Assembly (NCBI GenBank): GCA_036787065.1
Contig: DAIQPZ010000016.1
Coordinates: forward strand, 1 to 29,457
Direction: 5' to 3'
DNA length: 29,457 bases
Origin: JAJYIW01 sp036787065
GTDB taxonomy: Bacteria > Chloroflexota > Anaerolineae > Anaerolineales > Anaerolineaceae
The notes under the pieces are model-generated. The model was not told where the DNA came from, did not search any database, and saw only the letters and a program-made list of their open reading frames with translations. Of this stretch, positions 1 through 9,940 are shown in pieces (positions within the stretch are counted from its first letter, which is position 1; each line of letters starts with the position of its first letter). Made by a program: the position numbers and the translations under genes.

Positions 1-1457
<1,457 letters not shown>

Positions 1458-1766
1458 ACGTGATGCGGAGAAATCGATACTTCTTACGTTCTTATGTCAT
1501 GTAAATAATTTGGCCTACATACTCTATTCGATTATTAAAGTTCTGTGGTCTTTCGACCTTGCACCGGTTGACCGGCGCTGAGCGGCTCTGATTTCTATCA
1601 GAAGCACTCAGCCCCTGTCAACCCTTTTTCAATTTTCATGCTTCAAAGACAAATCGACCCGGCACATACGCCGGGTCGAAATATTCCCTGCGTGAGGTCC
1701 CTTATCTATTATCTGCCGTCGATCGTCGTCAAAGTCAATAACTTTCTCTCCAATCTAATCGCTCAG
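1458..1766 (-). other. Internal transcribed spacer between tRNA-Ala and 23S
   Basis: This 309-nt spacer contains no gene. Read on the minus strand it holds several hairpins: a 10-bp stem at 1654-1679, a composite stem at about 1577-1612 (GCTGAG/CTCAGC enclosing TCTGA/TCAGA), and a small GAAA-capped hairpin GGTC-GAAA-GACC at 1547-1558. The last is followed by an AGAACTTTAATAA stretch that vaguely resembles a boxB-boxA antitermination signal. The antitermination reading is speculative. The other strand of the 23S processing stem would lie outside the window. Confidence 0.7.
1654..1679 (-). repeat. Perfect 10-bp hairpin in the rRNA spacer
   Basis: TCGACCCGGC and GCCGGGTCGA flank a 6-nt loop, a perfect GC-rich stem. 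In the direction of rRNA transcription it is followed by ATTTGTCTTTG, only mildly U-rich. It could be a processing signal or a weak attenuator between tRNA-Ala and 23S. A true terminator is unlikely inside an rRNA operon that must reach 23S. Confidence 0.8.
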
Positions 1767-1839
1767 TGGAGATGAGGGGATTCGAACCCCTGGCCTCCGC
1801 CGTGCAAAGGCGGCGCTCTCCCAGCTAAGCTACATCCCC
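1767..1839 (-). tRNA. tRNA-Ala (anticodon UGC)
   Basis: A 73-nt cloverleaf. The acceptor stem is GGGGATG/CATCTCC and includes the G3:U70 wobble pair that is the identity element of tRNA-Ala. The anticodon stem is CCGCC/GGCGG with loop TTTGCAC, giving anticodon TGC, and the T arm contains GGTTCGAATCC. The CCA end is not encoded. It sits between tRNA-Ile and 23S, the classical spacer position. Confidence 0.97.
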
Positions 1840-1861
1840 GGTCAATCAAACTCCCGGGCAG

Positions 1862-1935
1862 TGGGCCTTTCAGGGCTCGAACCTGAGACCTCGCCCTTAT
1901 CAGAGGCGCGCTCTAACCAACTGAGCTAAAGGCCC
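1862..1935 (-). tRNA. tRNA-Ile (anticodon GAU)
   Basis: A 74-nt cloverleaf starting GGGCCTTTAGCTCAG. The anticodon loop CTGATAA gives anticodon GAT, on stem CGCCT/GGGCG, and the T arm contains GGTTCGAGCC. CCA is not encoded. It is separated from tRNA-Ala by 22 bp and follows 16S, the usual 16S-Ile-Ala-23S order. Confidence 0.97.
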
Positions 1936-1946
1936 GTACCCGGTGT

Positions 1947-1974
1947 CCTTAGCAACTGAAAAGTGATAGGAAAT
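1947..1974 (-). repeat. 16S processing stem, 3' strand
   Basis: A 28-nt sequence whose reverse complement occurs at 3631-3658 with one mismatch (position 1952 against 3653). The two copies flank the 16S gene, so in the precursor RNA they form a long duplex closing the 16S loop, the usual substrate of RNase III. Confidence 0.9.
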
Positions 1975-2064
1975 TAGCCATGTCATTTTCGCCTCGTCAC
2001 CGCGACGAGACTTGAAACTAAAGGGTAGAGCGCCCGTCCTTAGACGTTTGCTCAGATCTCTTTA

Positions 2065-3567
<1,503 letters not shown>

Positions 3568-3630
3568 AAAATCTATATCCTGTTCGGATATTAGTTTACG
3601 GATTTTGTTACTTGAACGACAGGGCATTTT

Positions 3631-3658
3631 ATTTCCTATCACTTTTCAGTTGTTAAGG
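3631..3658 (-). repeat. 16S processing stem, 5' strand
   Basis: Partner of 1947-1974: 28 nt, 27 of them complementary. It lies about 65 nt upstream of the mature 16S 5' end and downstream of all three promoters, so every rRNA transcript would carry it. Confidence 0.9.
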
Positions 3659-3680
3659 TCCTAGTAACTTTGAGAGCCAG

Positions 3681-3708
3681 ATTGTACCACTTTCTTCACT
3701 CTCGTCAA
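3681..3708 (-). promoter_or_regulatory. rrn P3: rRNA promoter P3 (innermost)
   Basis: On the minus strand TTGACG, a 16-bp spacer, then TACAAT. One mismatch in each hexamer relative to the sigma-70 consensus. The predicted start site is near 3674, about 105 nt upstream of 16S. Confidence 0.75.
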
Positions 3709-3863
3709 GGGTCTTCGAGACAAAACCGCCGATGTCTTTCGACACCGGCCGCTCTTTTCTTTTCCCTTTACGGAGCCTGGTCCTCGACCCAAAAGCATCT
3801 TCAGTTTTCAGCGATCCGCCATCTTTCTGGCAAAGACCTCTCTCTCGCACTTTCGAGACATTC

Positions 3864-3892
3864 ATTGTAAGCCCGGTTTTTTGTTCTGTCAA
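3864..3892 (-). promoter_or_regulatory. rrn P2: rRNA promoter P2 (middle)
   Basis: On the minus strand a perfect TTGACA, a 17-bp spacer, then TACAAT (one mismatch). The -35 box is preceded by GCCC, much as in the other two rRNA promoters (CCCC and ACCC), suggesting they arose by duplication or share an upstream preference. Confidence 0.85.
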
Positions 3893-4117
3893 GGGCTTTC
3901 GGGAGCTAATTTTCCGTTTTGGTCAATTGGCTGCCCCCGCTCATTCACTCAGTCGGTCGTCTTGTCGCTGACTACCAATCAGGTGAGCTGCGCTTGTACC
4001 CTTTGCTCACAACCCTCAAAAATGGCAATGACGCTTTCTTCTATTTTTAGTAATCTGCTATTTCTGCAAGACCGTTTATTGCCTGCGTGCTGGATGTTTC
4101 ATAAGCAACGAGCCGTG

Positions 4118-4145
4118 ATTATACCCTTCCTCCCTTGTTTGTCAA
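4118..4145 (-). promoter_or_regulatory. rrn P1: rRNA promoter P1 (outermost)
   Basis: On the minus strand TTGACA, a 16-bp spacer, then TATAAT: both hexamers match the sigma-70 consensus exactly. It lies about 550 nt upstream of 16S and points toward it. The strength fits an rRNA operon. Confidence 0.88.
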
Positions 4146-4312
4146 GGGGATTGGCGTGAATCAAAATTAATTGTCAGACCATTCAATTTTATCCCGCTTT
4201 ACGCGGTCTAATCGTTAAGCCTTCCGTGGGTAAGGTCAAAGTCTTGTCACCTCAGGGCAGTGGGAATTCGGACAAGCTATGATCAAACGGCATCATCCTC
4301 AGTCATATCAGG

Positions 4313-4318
4313 TATAAT
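4313..4318 (+). promoter_or_regulatory. -10 box ahead of the VanW gene
   Basis: A perfect TATAAT ends 12 bp before the ATG at 4331. No good -35 hexamer is visible at the right distance (GCATCA at 4290-4295). If used, transcription would begin about 6 nt before the start codon, making the message effectively leaderless. That would agree with the absence of a Shine-Dalgarno sequence. Confidence 0.5.
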
Positions 4319-4330
4319 TACTTCAATCTT

Positions 4331-6211
4331 ATGCGTACAATCCCTTATCCCCCCATTCGCAATTCTTACCAGGAAAATACCAATCTGCTGGAACGCTTGT
4401 TTATAACAAGCCTCATTAGCCTCATTATCTGTATAGCAGCCATTCCCGCGATCCTGTTCGGCTTCGAAATTATTAATAACGGGCATATTTTTCCCGGTGT
4501 ATCGGTAGCGGGGATCGACCTGGGTGGCTTATCCCCTGAAGAAGCCGCCACTAAGATTTCCAAATCTTACACTTATTCACAGACAGGCCACATCTTGCTC
4601 AAAGACGGGGAAAAAACCTGGTCCGTTTCTCCAGGCCAATTAGGCTTCTTTATCGATCCCGAGACCACCGCTCTGGCGGCATATCAAATCGGCCGCCAGG
4701 GCAATCCCACCTCAGCCCTCATCGTCCAGGTCCAGGCCTGGTGGACAGGCGTCGATCTCCCGCCGGTGGCTGTATTCAACCAGCGCGTGACTCAGCAGTT
4801 TCTCCTTGAACTTTCCAAACAAACCGACCGGCCCATCCTTGAAGCACACCTGGGGATCAATGGGCTCTCCGTCGTAGTGAACTCAGGCCAGGTGGGAAGG
4901 ACATTGGATATCACTGCTTCTACCGCGCTGATTGGCGTCCAGCTACCGACCTTACAAGATGGCGCAATTCCCTTGCTGGTACGCGAGACCCCACCGCTGG
5001 TGATGGACGCCACCCAACAGGCTGAAATTGCCCGGCGTATCTTGAGCGAACCCCTTACCCTGACACTGCCCGATGGCCAGACCGGGGGGGGTCCATGGGT
5101 GATCCAACCTTCCGTTCTGGCCAACATGCTCACCATTGACAAGGGCAAAAACACTGATGGAAGCCAGACCCAGTACCAGGTTGGGGTAAACAGCGCGATC
5201 TTAAAGTCCTATCTGGCCGGTCTGGCGCCTTCCCTGCTGCAGACACCTCAAAACGCTCGCTTTACTTTTAACGATAAGACACACCAATTAGAAGTGATCC
5301 AACCATCGGTGACAGGGCGCAACCTGGATGTCGATGCGTCTCTGGCGGCGATCAATCAGAAACTGGCTAATGGCGATCACACCATCCCCTTAGTGCTCAA
5401 ACTGAGCCAACCTGCCGCGCCCGATACGGCTACTGCCGATCAATTGGGTATCCATGAGCTGATCCAGACCCAAACCTCTTATTTCCGCGGTTCTAGTCCA
5501 GAACGCATCCAAAATATTAAAACGGCTTCCTCTCGTTTTCACGGCCTGCTCGTCGCGCCCGGTGAAACTTTTTCCATGTCCAACGCACTGGGGGATATCA
5601 GTCTGGATAATGGGTATGCCGAAGCATTGATCATCCTGGGTAACCAGACCATTCAGGGGGTTGGCGGTGGAGTCTGCCAGGTGAGCACCACCCTATACCG
5701 CACCGTCTTTTTCACTGGATATCCGATCAACGAACGCCACCCTCACGCCTATCGCGTGAGCTATTATGAACAGAAACCCGGGAGTGGAATCGATCCCAAA
5801 CTGGCCGGCATGGATGCCACCGTCTTTGTTCCACTGGTAGATTTTAAATTCACCAACAACACTTCCTACTGGATGCTCATGGAAACTTCCGTAGATGGCT
5901 ATTCTCTGACCTGGAAATTTTATTCAACCTCCGATGGGCGAAAGGTCACCTGGGAAACCACCGGTCCAACCAACGTCGTGGATGCCCCCGTCCCGCAATA
6001 TAAAGAAAACCCACAGCTTCCGAAGGGCCAGATCAAACAGGTGGATTACTCAGCCGATGGCGCCGATATCACTGTGGTCCGCAGTGTAACCCTCAACGGC
6101 AAGTCCACTCAAGACACTTTCAGCACCCATTACGAGCCCTGGCGCGCAGTTTATGAATATGGACCAGGCACTGAGGGGATTCCTACACCTGGCCCCACCC
6201 CAACACCGTAA
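4331..6211 (+). CDS. VanW-domain envelope protein with peptidoglycan-binding-like repeats
   Basis: A 626-residue membrane-anchored protein. Residues 24-46 form one hydrophobic segment after a short cytoplasmic N-terminus, so the bulk is extracellular. Two successive domains of the PG_binding_4 type (roughly 75-200 and 235-360) lead into a VanW domain from about 372. Its hallmark GGGVCQVSTTLYR is near 445-457, with ERHPHAYRV near 468-476. The tail is Pro/Thr-rich (GIPTPGPTPTP). VanW proteins occur beside vancomycin resistance genes and in many Gram-positives and Chloroflexota, but their biochemical role is unknown. A cell-wall-associated role is inferred, supported by the LCP gene downstream. 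No Shine-Dalgarno precedes the ATG. A run of eight G (5084-5091) encodes part of a GGG motif. Confidence 0.9.
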   Translation: MRTIPYPPIRNSYQENTNLLERLFITSLISLIICIAAIPAILFGFEIINNGHIFPGVSVAGIDLGGLSPEEAATKISKSYTYSQTGHILLKDGEKTWSVSPGQLGFFIDPETTALAAYQIGRQGNPTSALIVQVQAWWTGVDLPPVAVFNQRVTQQFLLELSKQTDRPILEAHLGINGLSVVVNSGQVGRTLDITASTALIGVQLPTLQDGAIPLLVRETPPLVMDATQQAEIARRILSEPLTLTLPDGQTGGGPWVIQPSVLANMLTIDKGKNTDGSQTQYQVGVNSAILKSYLAGLAPSLLQTPQNARFTFNDKTHQLEVIQPSVTGRNLDVDASLAAINQKLANGDHTIPLVLKLSQPAAPDTATADQLGIHELIQTQTSYFRGSSPERIQNIKTASSRFHGLLVAPGETFSMSNALGDISLDNGYAEALIILGNQTIQGVGGGVCQVSTTLYRTVFFTGYPINERHPHAYRVSYYEQKPGSGIDPKLAGMDATVFVPLVDFKFTNNTSYWMLMETSVDGYSLTWKFYSTSDGRKVTWETTGPTNVVDAPVPQYKENPQLPKGQIKQVDYSADGADITVVRSVTLNGKSTQDTFSTHYEPWRAVYEYGPGTEGIPTPGPTPTP

Positions 6212-6223
6212 ACCTTTTTGGGA

Positions 6224-6329
6224 TCATTGGGAATTTCCGTGGTGAAAACCCGTATTTTAGGGTGTTAGCCCGCGTACGTTTGCTAACACCCCAAAATGCG
6301 GACCATTCCACGGGTAATCCTGAAGAACC
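6224..6329. repeat. 106-bp palindromic element, type A, copy 1
   Basis: A long imperfect palindrome. The inner arms (6250-6269 and 6282-6301) pair over 20 bp with two non-Watson-Crick positions, around the core ATTTTRGGGTGTTAGC. Outer arms start TCATTGGGAATTTCCGTGG and end with CCACGGGTAATCC. The same 106-bp element recurs inverted at 10578-10683. It lies between two plus-strand genes and could slow read-through from the VanW gene, but no T tract follows. Confidence 0.85.
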
Positions 6330-6433
6330 AAGCCTTTTTGAGTGTGGTAAAATCAAAAAAGATCACTCTCTCCCCACAATTGAGTAGTGGCTTAATCTAT
6401 ATTTTTTTATGCTTTAGCTCTAACGGAGGCACC

Positions 6434-6655
6434 ATGGTCAGTCAAGATCTTTTAGATATTCTACGCTGCCCGGCGTGTGTACGCGAAAAAGAAGGCTTAC
6501 TTGACCTCGTAAAGGATTCGTGGCTGGTTTGCCGGGATTGTGGGCGGAAATATCCGATCAGTGAAGATATTCCAGTCATGCTGATCGATGAAGGCGATAA
6601 GTGGATCCAGGTAGAAGTTGAAAAACTGCCTGTTCCACCCCCTAAAATGAGCTAA
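6434..6655 (+). CDS. Trm112-like zinc protein (UPF0434 family)
   Basis: A 73-residue protein. The fold is the Trm112 zinc-ribbon type: an N-terminal LLDILRCPAC (two Cys), then CRDCGRKYPI (two Cys), then DIPVML. In eukaryotes and archaea Trm112 activates methyltransferases that act on tRNA, rRNA and release factors; the bacterial members are small stand-alone proteins of uncertain partner. The start at 6434 is chosen because GGAGG (6425-6429) lies four bases ahead. An in-frame upstream ATG at 6296 falls inside the palindromic element and has no ribosome site. Four cysteines are present, as expected for zinc. Confidence 0.88.
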   Translation: MVSQDLLDILRCPACVREKEGLLDLVKDSWLVCRDCGRKYPISEDIPVMLIDEGDKWIQVEVEKLPVPPPKMS

Positions 6656-6699
6656 CAGCGTTAAAGAATCCAGGCCAGCCTTAATAATATTCAACTATA

Positions 6700-6713
6700 G
6701 TAACAGCTCAGTC
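6700..6713 (-). promoter_or_regulatory. Intergenic motif CTGAGYNGTWRC, copy 1
   Basis: Read on the minus strand: CTGAGCTGTTAC. This 223-bp gap between the Trm112-like and LCP genes otherwise holds only a weak hairpin (CATGGAAAGA/TCTTTTTCATG, about 6713-6740). The orientation is opposite to the downstream LCP gene. Confidence 0.45.
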
Positions 6714-6878
6714 ATGGAAAGAAACTGGTCTTTTTCATGGCGCCTTGAGCGGTTACCCAATTTAACCGAGAGAACATTTCCGACACCAGGATAGCCGGTC
6801 CGCATTTCTATGCTTGGAATAGAAATTGCACCCAAATGACCATTGCTTTTAAATCCCCCTGTCTGCGGTTAAACCCTC

Positions 6879-8327
6879 ATGATCATAAGGCACATGCCAA
6901 GTAATATCCGTCCGTCATCTCGTAAAAACCGCTTTTTTGAAAGCAGCCTGACCATTAGCCTGGCTGTCATTTTTATCGTTGTGCTTTTAGCGACTATTTC
7001 TGTCGCGGTAAACTTGCTGGGCAACAGTATTTTTTCAGGCCACGATTCAGGGAGCACGCCGGCTTTATCCGGTGCTGTACCCACCAGCACCGTCACCCTA
7101 TCGACGGGTCCACTCCAATCCAGTTCAGGACCCACGCCCACCGGTTGGAATGGCAAAGACCGGATTAACGTTCTGATCATGGGATTAGACTACAGGGATT
7201 GGGAATCCTACGACATTCCCCGCTCAGACACGATGATATTGCTGACTCTGGACCCCGCGACCCACACGGTTGGTATGCTTTCGATCCCTCGCGATATGTG
7301 GGTCGATATTCCGGGCCATTATGCAGCCAAAATCAATACTGCCTATTTCCTGGGAGAAGCGGAACATTTACCCGGCGGCGGCGCCGGGTTGGCGATGAAA
7401 ACCGTGGCACAGTTTCTGGGCGTTCCAGTTAATTATTACGCTCAAATCGATTTCAAAGCATTTTCAGGTTTTGTCGATGAAATCGGCGGGATCAGCATCG
7501 ATGTGCCAGAAGATATCACGGTCGATCCGCTGGGGCCAGGCAATACGGTCAATTTGAAAGCTGGCACACAGCATATGTTTGGCCCGGTCGCCCTGGCCTA
7601 TGCGCGCGCACGTTACACCGCCAACGGCGATTTTGACCGCGCCAACCGCCAGCAGCAGGTGATCATCGGTATCCGCAACCGCGTGTTGAAACCCAACGTC
7701 TGGCCGACGATCATTGCCAATGCGCCTGGTATATACCAGGATCTGGCGGCCGGGATCCATACCAACCTGACACTTGATCAGACCCTAAAACTGGCATTGA
7801 TCGCCAGACAAATCCCGATAGAAAACATTAAACGCGGCGTGATCGCCCCCGATATGGTGACCTTCAGCACCTCGTACGATGGACAGGACATCCTCCTGCC
7901 AAACACCGAGTTGATCCTCCAATTGCGCGATCAGATTTTATCCACCGATGGCGCGTCTGCTTCACTTCTAGTGACCGACCAGCCGACATCTGAGGTACAG
8001 GTACAACCTACCATCGGATCGGTGGCAACTGAGAAAGCCCGCATTTCCGTTCAAAATGGCACCTTTACGTCGGGCCTGGCTGCCCTCACCAGTGACTATC
8101 TAAAAACGCTGGGATTAAACGTGGTTGAACAAAGTAACGCCGATGCGGTGCCTGCATCGATGCTGATTGTGTATTCCAATACCCCTTATACGACCGCACT
8201 GCTGGCGAAAACGCTAAACATCCCGTCCAGCCGCATCTACAGCCGTCAAGATTCTAACGTTAAGATAGATATCGTACTTGTCCTTGGAGAGGATTGGAAC
8301 AGAAATAACACTCTGCCCCCACAGTAG
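6879..8327 (+). CDS. LCP (LytR-CpsA-Psr) family cell-wall glycopolymer transferase
   Basis: A 482-residue type II membrane protein. There is a transmembrane segment at about 25-46, a Ser/Thr/Pro-rich linker to residue 92, an LCP domain at about 95-270, and a LytR_C domain at about 388-480. Catalytic and lipid-phosphate-binding residues of the family are visible: R115 and D117 (PRSDTMIL), R138 and D139 (SIPRDMW), and the ARARYTANGDFDRANRQQQ block at 242-260. LCP enzymes move glycopolymers from a polyprenyl-phosphate carrier to peptidoglycan at the outer membrane face. Neither start is ideal: ATG 6879 has no Shine-Dalgarno, and ATG 6894 has AAGG only three bases ahead. It converges with the unrelated gene at 8347, 19 bp away, with no terminator seen between them. 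Confidence 0.93.
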   Translation: MIIRHMPSNIRPSSRKNRFFESSLTISLAVIFIVVLLATISVAVNLLGNSIFSGHDSGSTPALSGAVPTSTVTLSTGPLQSSSGPTPTGWNGKDRINVLIMGLDYRDWESYDIPRSDTMILLTLDPATHTVGMLSIPRDMWVDIPGHYAAKINTAYFLGEAEHLPGGGAGLAMKTVAQFLGVPVNYYAQIDFKAFSGFVDEIGGISIDVPEDITVDPLGPGNTVNLKAGTQHMFGPVALAYARARYTANGDFDRANRQQQVIIGIRNRVLKPNVWPTIIANAPGIYQDLAAGIHTNLTLDQTLKLALIARQIPIENIKRGVIAPDMVTFSTSYDGQDILLPNTELILQLRDQILSTDGASASLLVTDQPTSEVQVQPTIGSVATEKARISVQNGTFTSGLAALTSDYLKTLGLNVVEQSNADAVPASMLIVYSNTPYTTALLAKTLNIPSSRIYSRQDSNVKIDIVLVLGEDWNRNNTLPPQ

Positions 8328-8346
8328 CCTTCAGGTTGCAGTGGCC

Positions 8347-9330
8347 TTAGGGTTGTACCAGCTGGAAACTCCACCCGCCCCAATAGACCTGACCGCCTTG
8401 ATCAGTGCATTGGGGCGGCGTGATTTGGGTTACGGGTTGGCCACCGTCGTTTATCCGCATGGTATAGACGACCTGCGGCATCATCACAAAATCCGCGTAC
8501 CCCAAACTCACATCAGGTTTGAGACCGGTGAAAAAGCTGTCTTCTCCGCCCAGCCAGGTGACCCCAATTTCCACACCTGGTACCGGCTGGTTGGCAGCGT
8601 CATCAAGCTGCACCTGGAGCAAAGGTTTACCGCGAGTCGGGTCGCACACCTGACTGCGATCTTTCACCACAAAGGGCCGGCCTGGGGTCGCGGTTGGGGT
8701 TGGGCTGGGGGATGCGGTTTGGCGGGTGGCAGAGGTACCGGTGGCTGTTGTCTGAGTCGAACTAGGCGAAGTATCTGTAAACGTCGGAAAAGGGGTTAAG
8801 GTCAGCATAATCTGGGTCAACCCAGGGGTCAGGGTTAAGATGCGGGTGGACGTCAAGGTGATCGTGGGTGGCAAAGGGGTAGGGGTAGGTGTCGGCGATG
8901 CAACCGGCTGGCTGGTAGGTGAAAGCGAAACAACCGGCGCGGTAAGGGTATTGGCGGGTGTTTCACCCACGGGTGTTACACCGGTATTGGAAAGCTGTTT
9001 ACCCAGGGCTGCCGCAAGTAAAGCCAGTGAGCGTGCCTCAGTGGTGGCTCCACCTTCCGCAATGAGTCGCTGTGCCTGGGCCGCTAAAGCCTGTACGCTA
9101 TCCGCATCTTTGAGGAGCGCCAGCCGGACGCGCGCCCGACCTAAATCACCGTCTGCTATATAAGCCAGGGCAATTAAGCTGCGGTAATGGTCTTTGAACT
9201 CGGTCCGCATTGAAGCCGGGGAGGTATTAACATAATGCACCGGGCTGACCAGCCAGGCAAACAGGACACCCACGAGGATACCAAAAATCAGGCCGGTAAT
9301 CAAATACCAGGAGCCGCGCTTCTCGTTCAT
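8347..9330 (-). CDS. Membrane-anchored protein with Thr/Pro linker and beta-type C-terminal domain, unknown function
   Basis: A 327-residue protein of unrecognised family. The N-terminus has one transmembrane segment (about 9-30) followed by SPVHYVNTSPASMRTEFK and a short helical, tetratricopeptide-like region (to about 112). A long Thr/Ser/Pro linker with TPTPTP repeats runs to about 235. The last 90 residues look like a beta-sandwich with two cysteines (SQVCDPTRG and PPQCTDQGG) that could form a disulfide outside the cell. The start codon overlaps the stop of the preceding gene by one base (TGATG), so translation is probably coupled. Its first 80 residues are clearly related to that neighbour. 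A surface or periplasmic sensor or scaffold is a guess. Confidence 0.8.
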   Translation of the reverse strand: MNEKRGSWYLITGLIFGILVGVLFAWLVSPVHYVNTSPASMRTEFKDHYRSLIALAYIADGDLGRARVRLALLKDADSVQALAAQAQRLIAEGGATTEARSLALLAAALGKQLSNTGVTPVGETPANTLTAPVVSLSPTSQPVASPTPTPTPLPPTITLTSTRILTLTPGLTQIMLTLTPFPTFTDTSPSSTQTTATGTSATRQTASPSPTPTATPGRPFVVKDRSQVCDPTRGKPLLQVQLDDAANQPVPGVEIGVTWLGGEDSFFTGLKPDVSLGYADFVMMPQVVYTMRINDGGQPVTQITPPQCTDQGGQVYWGGWSFQLVQP

Positions 9331-9683
9331 CAGTTTCCTATTTTGGGTACAGGAGTCCAGGTCTGCAGGTCTTGCGAGAGATGGACCAGTCGATCAATAT
9401 CGGCAGACCCATAATTCGCCTGGCCGGCATAAATGACCGCTTGCTGAACCATCTGGGTAGGAGCCTGGTCACCCAATATCGCCAGGCGGCGGGACGCCTG
9501 CGTCAGGTCACCATCGGACTGGTAAGCCTCAGCAACCATCAGGACTACATCTGTCTTGTAATCGACACGCAAAGAATCTGGGCTGGTATTCACATACTGG
9601 ACCGGGTTTAATGCCCAACCGTATAGAAGACCAAAACCAATCCCCAAGATAATTACCAAAACAAACCAGATCCAGCGGGACAT
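9330..9683 (-). CDS. Small membrane-anchored protein, paralogue of the next gene
   Basis: 117 residues, family not recognised. One transmembrane segment (about 5-26) is followed by NPVQYVNTSPDSLRVDYK and a helical pair containing AYQSDGDLTQASRRLAILG. The same signatures appear in the following gene (SPVHYVNTSP and AYIADGDLGRARVRLALL), so the two are tandem duplicates; this copy lacks the linker and C-terminal domain. GGAGG lies 14 bases before the ATG, which is long. Likely the first gene of a two-gene operon with 8347-9330. Confidence 0.8.
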   Translation of the reverse strand: MSRWIWFVLVIILGIGFGLLYGWALNPVQYVNTSPDSLRVDYKTDVVLMVAEAYQSDGDLTQASRRLAILGDQAPTQMVQQAVIYAGQANYGSADIDRLVHLSQDLQTWTPVPKIGN

Positions 9684-9734
9684 ACGTGATTAATCAGCCT
9701 CCATCGGTAACTTCTCAGCCATGAAAAGAGAGAC

Positions 9735-9790
9735 CCCGAATTTGAGGTGTTTTGCGCTTACCAAGTAAGCGCCTACACCTCAAATTCGGG
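9735..9790. repeat. Palindromic element, type B, copy 1
   Basis: Arms 9735-9761 and 9765-9790 pair with one bulge and one mismatch around a 3-nt loop. The outer half is CCCGAATTTGAGGTGT against ACACCTCAAATTCGGG; the inner half is GCGCTTAC/GTAAGCGC. The outer core is identical to that of the palindrome at 17033-17085 and close to that of the type A elements. It lies between two minus-strand genes. No T tract follows in either direction. Confidence 0.85.
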
Positions 9791-9806
9791 CCTTATTCAC
9801 GTGTGT

Positions 9807-9818
9807 CTGAGCAGTAGC
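9807..9818 (+). promoter_or_regulatory. Intergenic motif CTGAGYNGTWRC, copy 2
   Basis: CTGAGCAGTAGC on the plus strand, just beyond the type B palindrome. It is joined to AGCCTCCATCG (9816-9826), an 11-bp direct repeat of 9696-9706 near the start of the 117-residue gene. Confidence 0.4.
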
Positions 9819-9870
9819 CTCCATCGTCTTGTAGTTAGCCGGGTGGGTTCATCCGGCCTGTATTAATAGC

Positions 9871-9903
9871 AAAACCCCTCCCGAGAATTATACGCCGGGA
9901 GGG
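9871..9903 (-). terminator. Rho-independent terminator after the Rrf2 gene
   Basis: Read on the minus strand, CCCTCCCG and CGGGAGGG form a perfect 8-bp stem around a 12-nt loop, followed by GTTTTGC. It lies 37 bp beyond the Rrf2 stop codon. Confidence 0.6.
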
Positions 9904-9940
9904 AATTGCAAGCAAATCATTTTGAGATAAGTGCCAAAAC

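Larger units (their letters stand above)
3568..4117 (-). other. Long rRNA leader with tandem promoters, no gene
   Basis: About 550 bp upstream of 16S without a credible protein gene. Open frames on both strands have no ribosome binding site or recognisable product. The stretch holds two internal promoters (3681-3708 and 3864-3892) below the outermost one at 4118-4145, and the 5' strand of the 16S processing stem at 3631-3658. A weaker promoter-like pair (TTGAGG, 15 bp, TACAAG) lies at 3993-4019. A boxA-like GGCTCTCAAAG follows the innermost promoter, but the match is poor. Confidence 0.75.

Noticed and set aside
3653..4159. Several open frames of 66-92 codons on both strands upstream of 16S
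   Set aside because: They overlap the rRNA promoters and processing stem, have no ribosome binding sites and no recognisable domains. The A+T and pyrimidine skew of the leader explains the open frames.
4234..4286. TTGTCA and TATGAT upstream of the VanW gene as a promoter
   Set aside because: Spacing of nearly 30 bp is too long for a sigma-70 promoter.
6296..6433. N-terminal extension of the Trm112-like protein
   Set aside because: The extra 46 residues start inside the palindromic element and lack a ribosome site. The internal ATG at 6434 has GGAGG at the right distance and gives the normal family length.
8278..8799. A 173-codon plus-strand frame
   Set aside because: It is antisense to the 327-residue gene, whose strand is fixed by its paralogy with the upstream gene, its membrane segment and its one-base coupling.
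9696..9826. 11-bp direct repeat AGCCTCCATCG flanking the type B palindrome, as a target-site duplication
   Set aside because: The repeats are 30-40 bp from the palindrome ends, one contains the ribosome binding site of the 117-residue gene, and the other type B copy has no flanking repeats.
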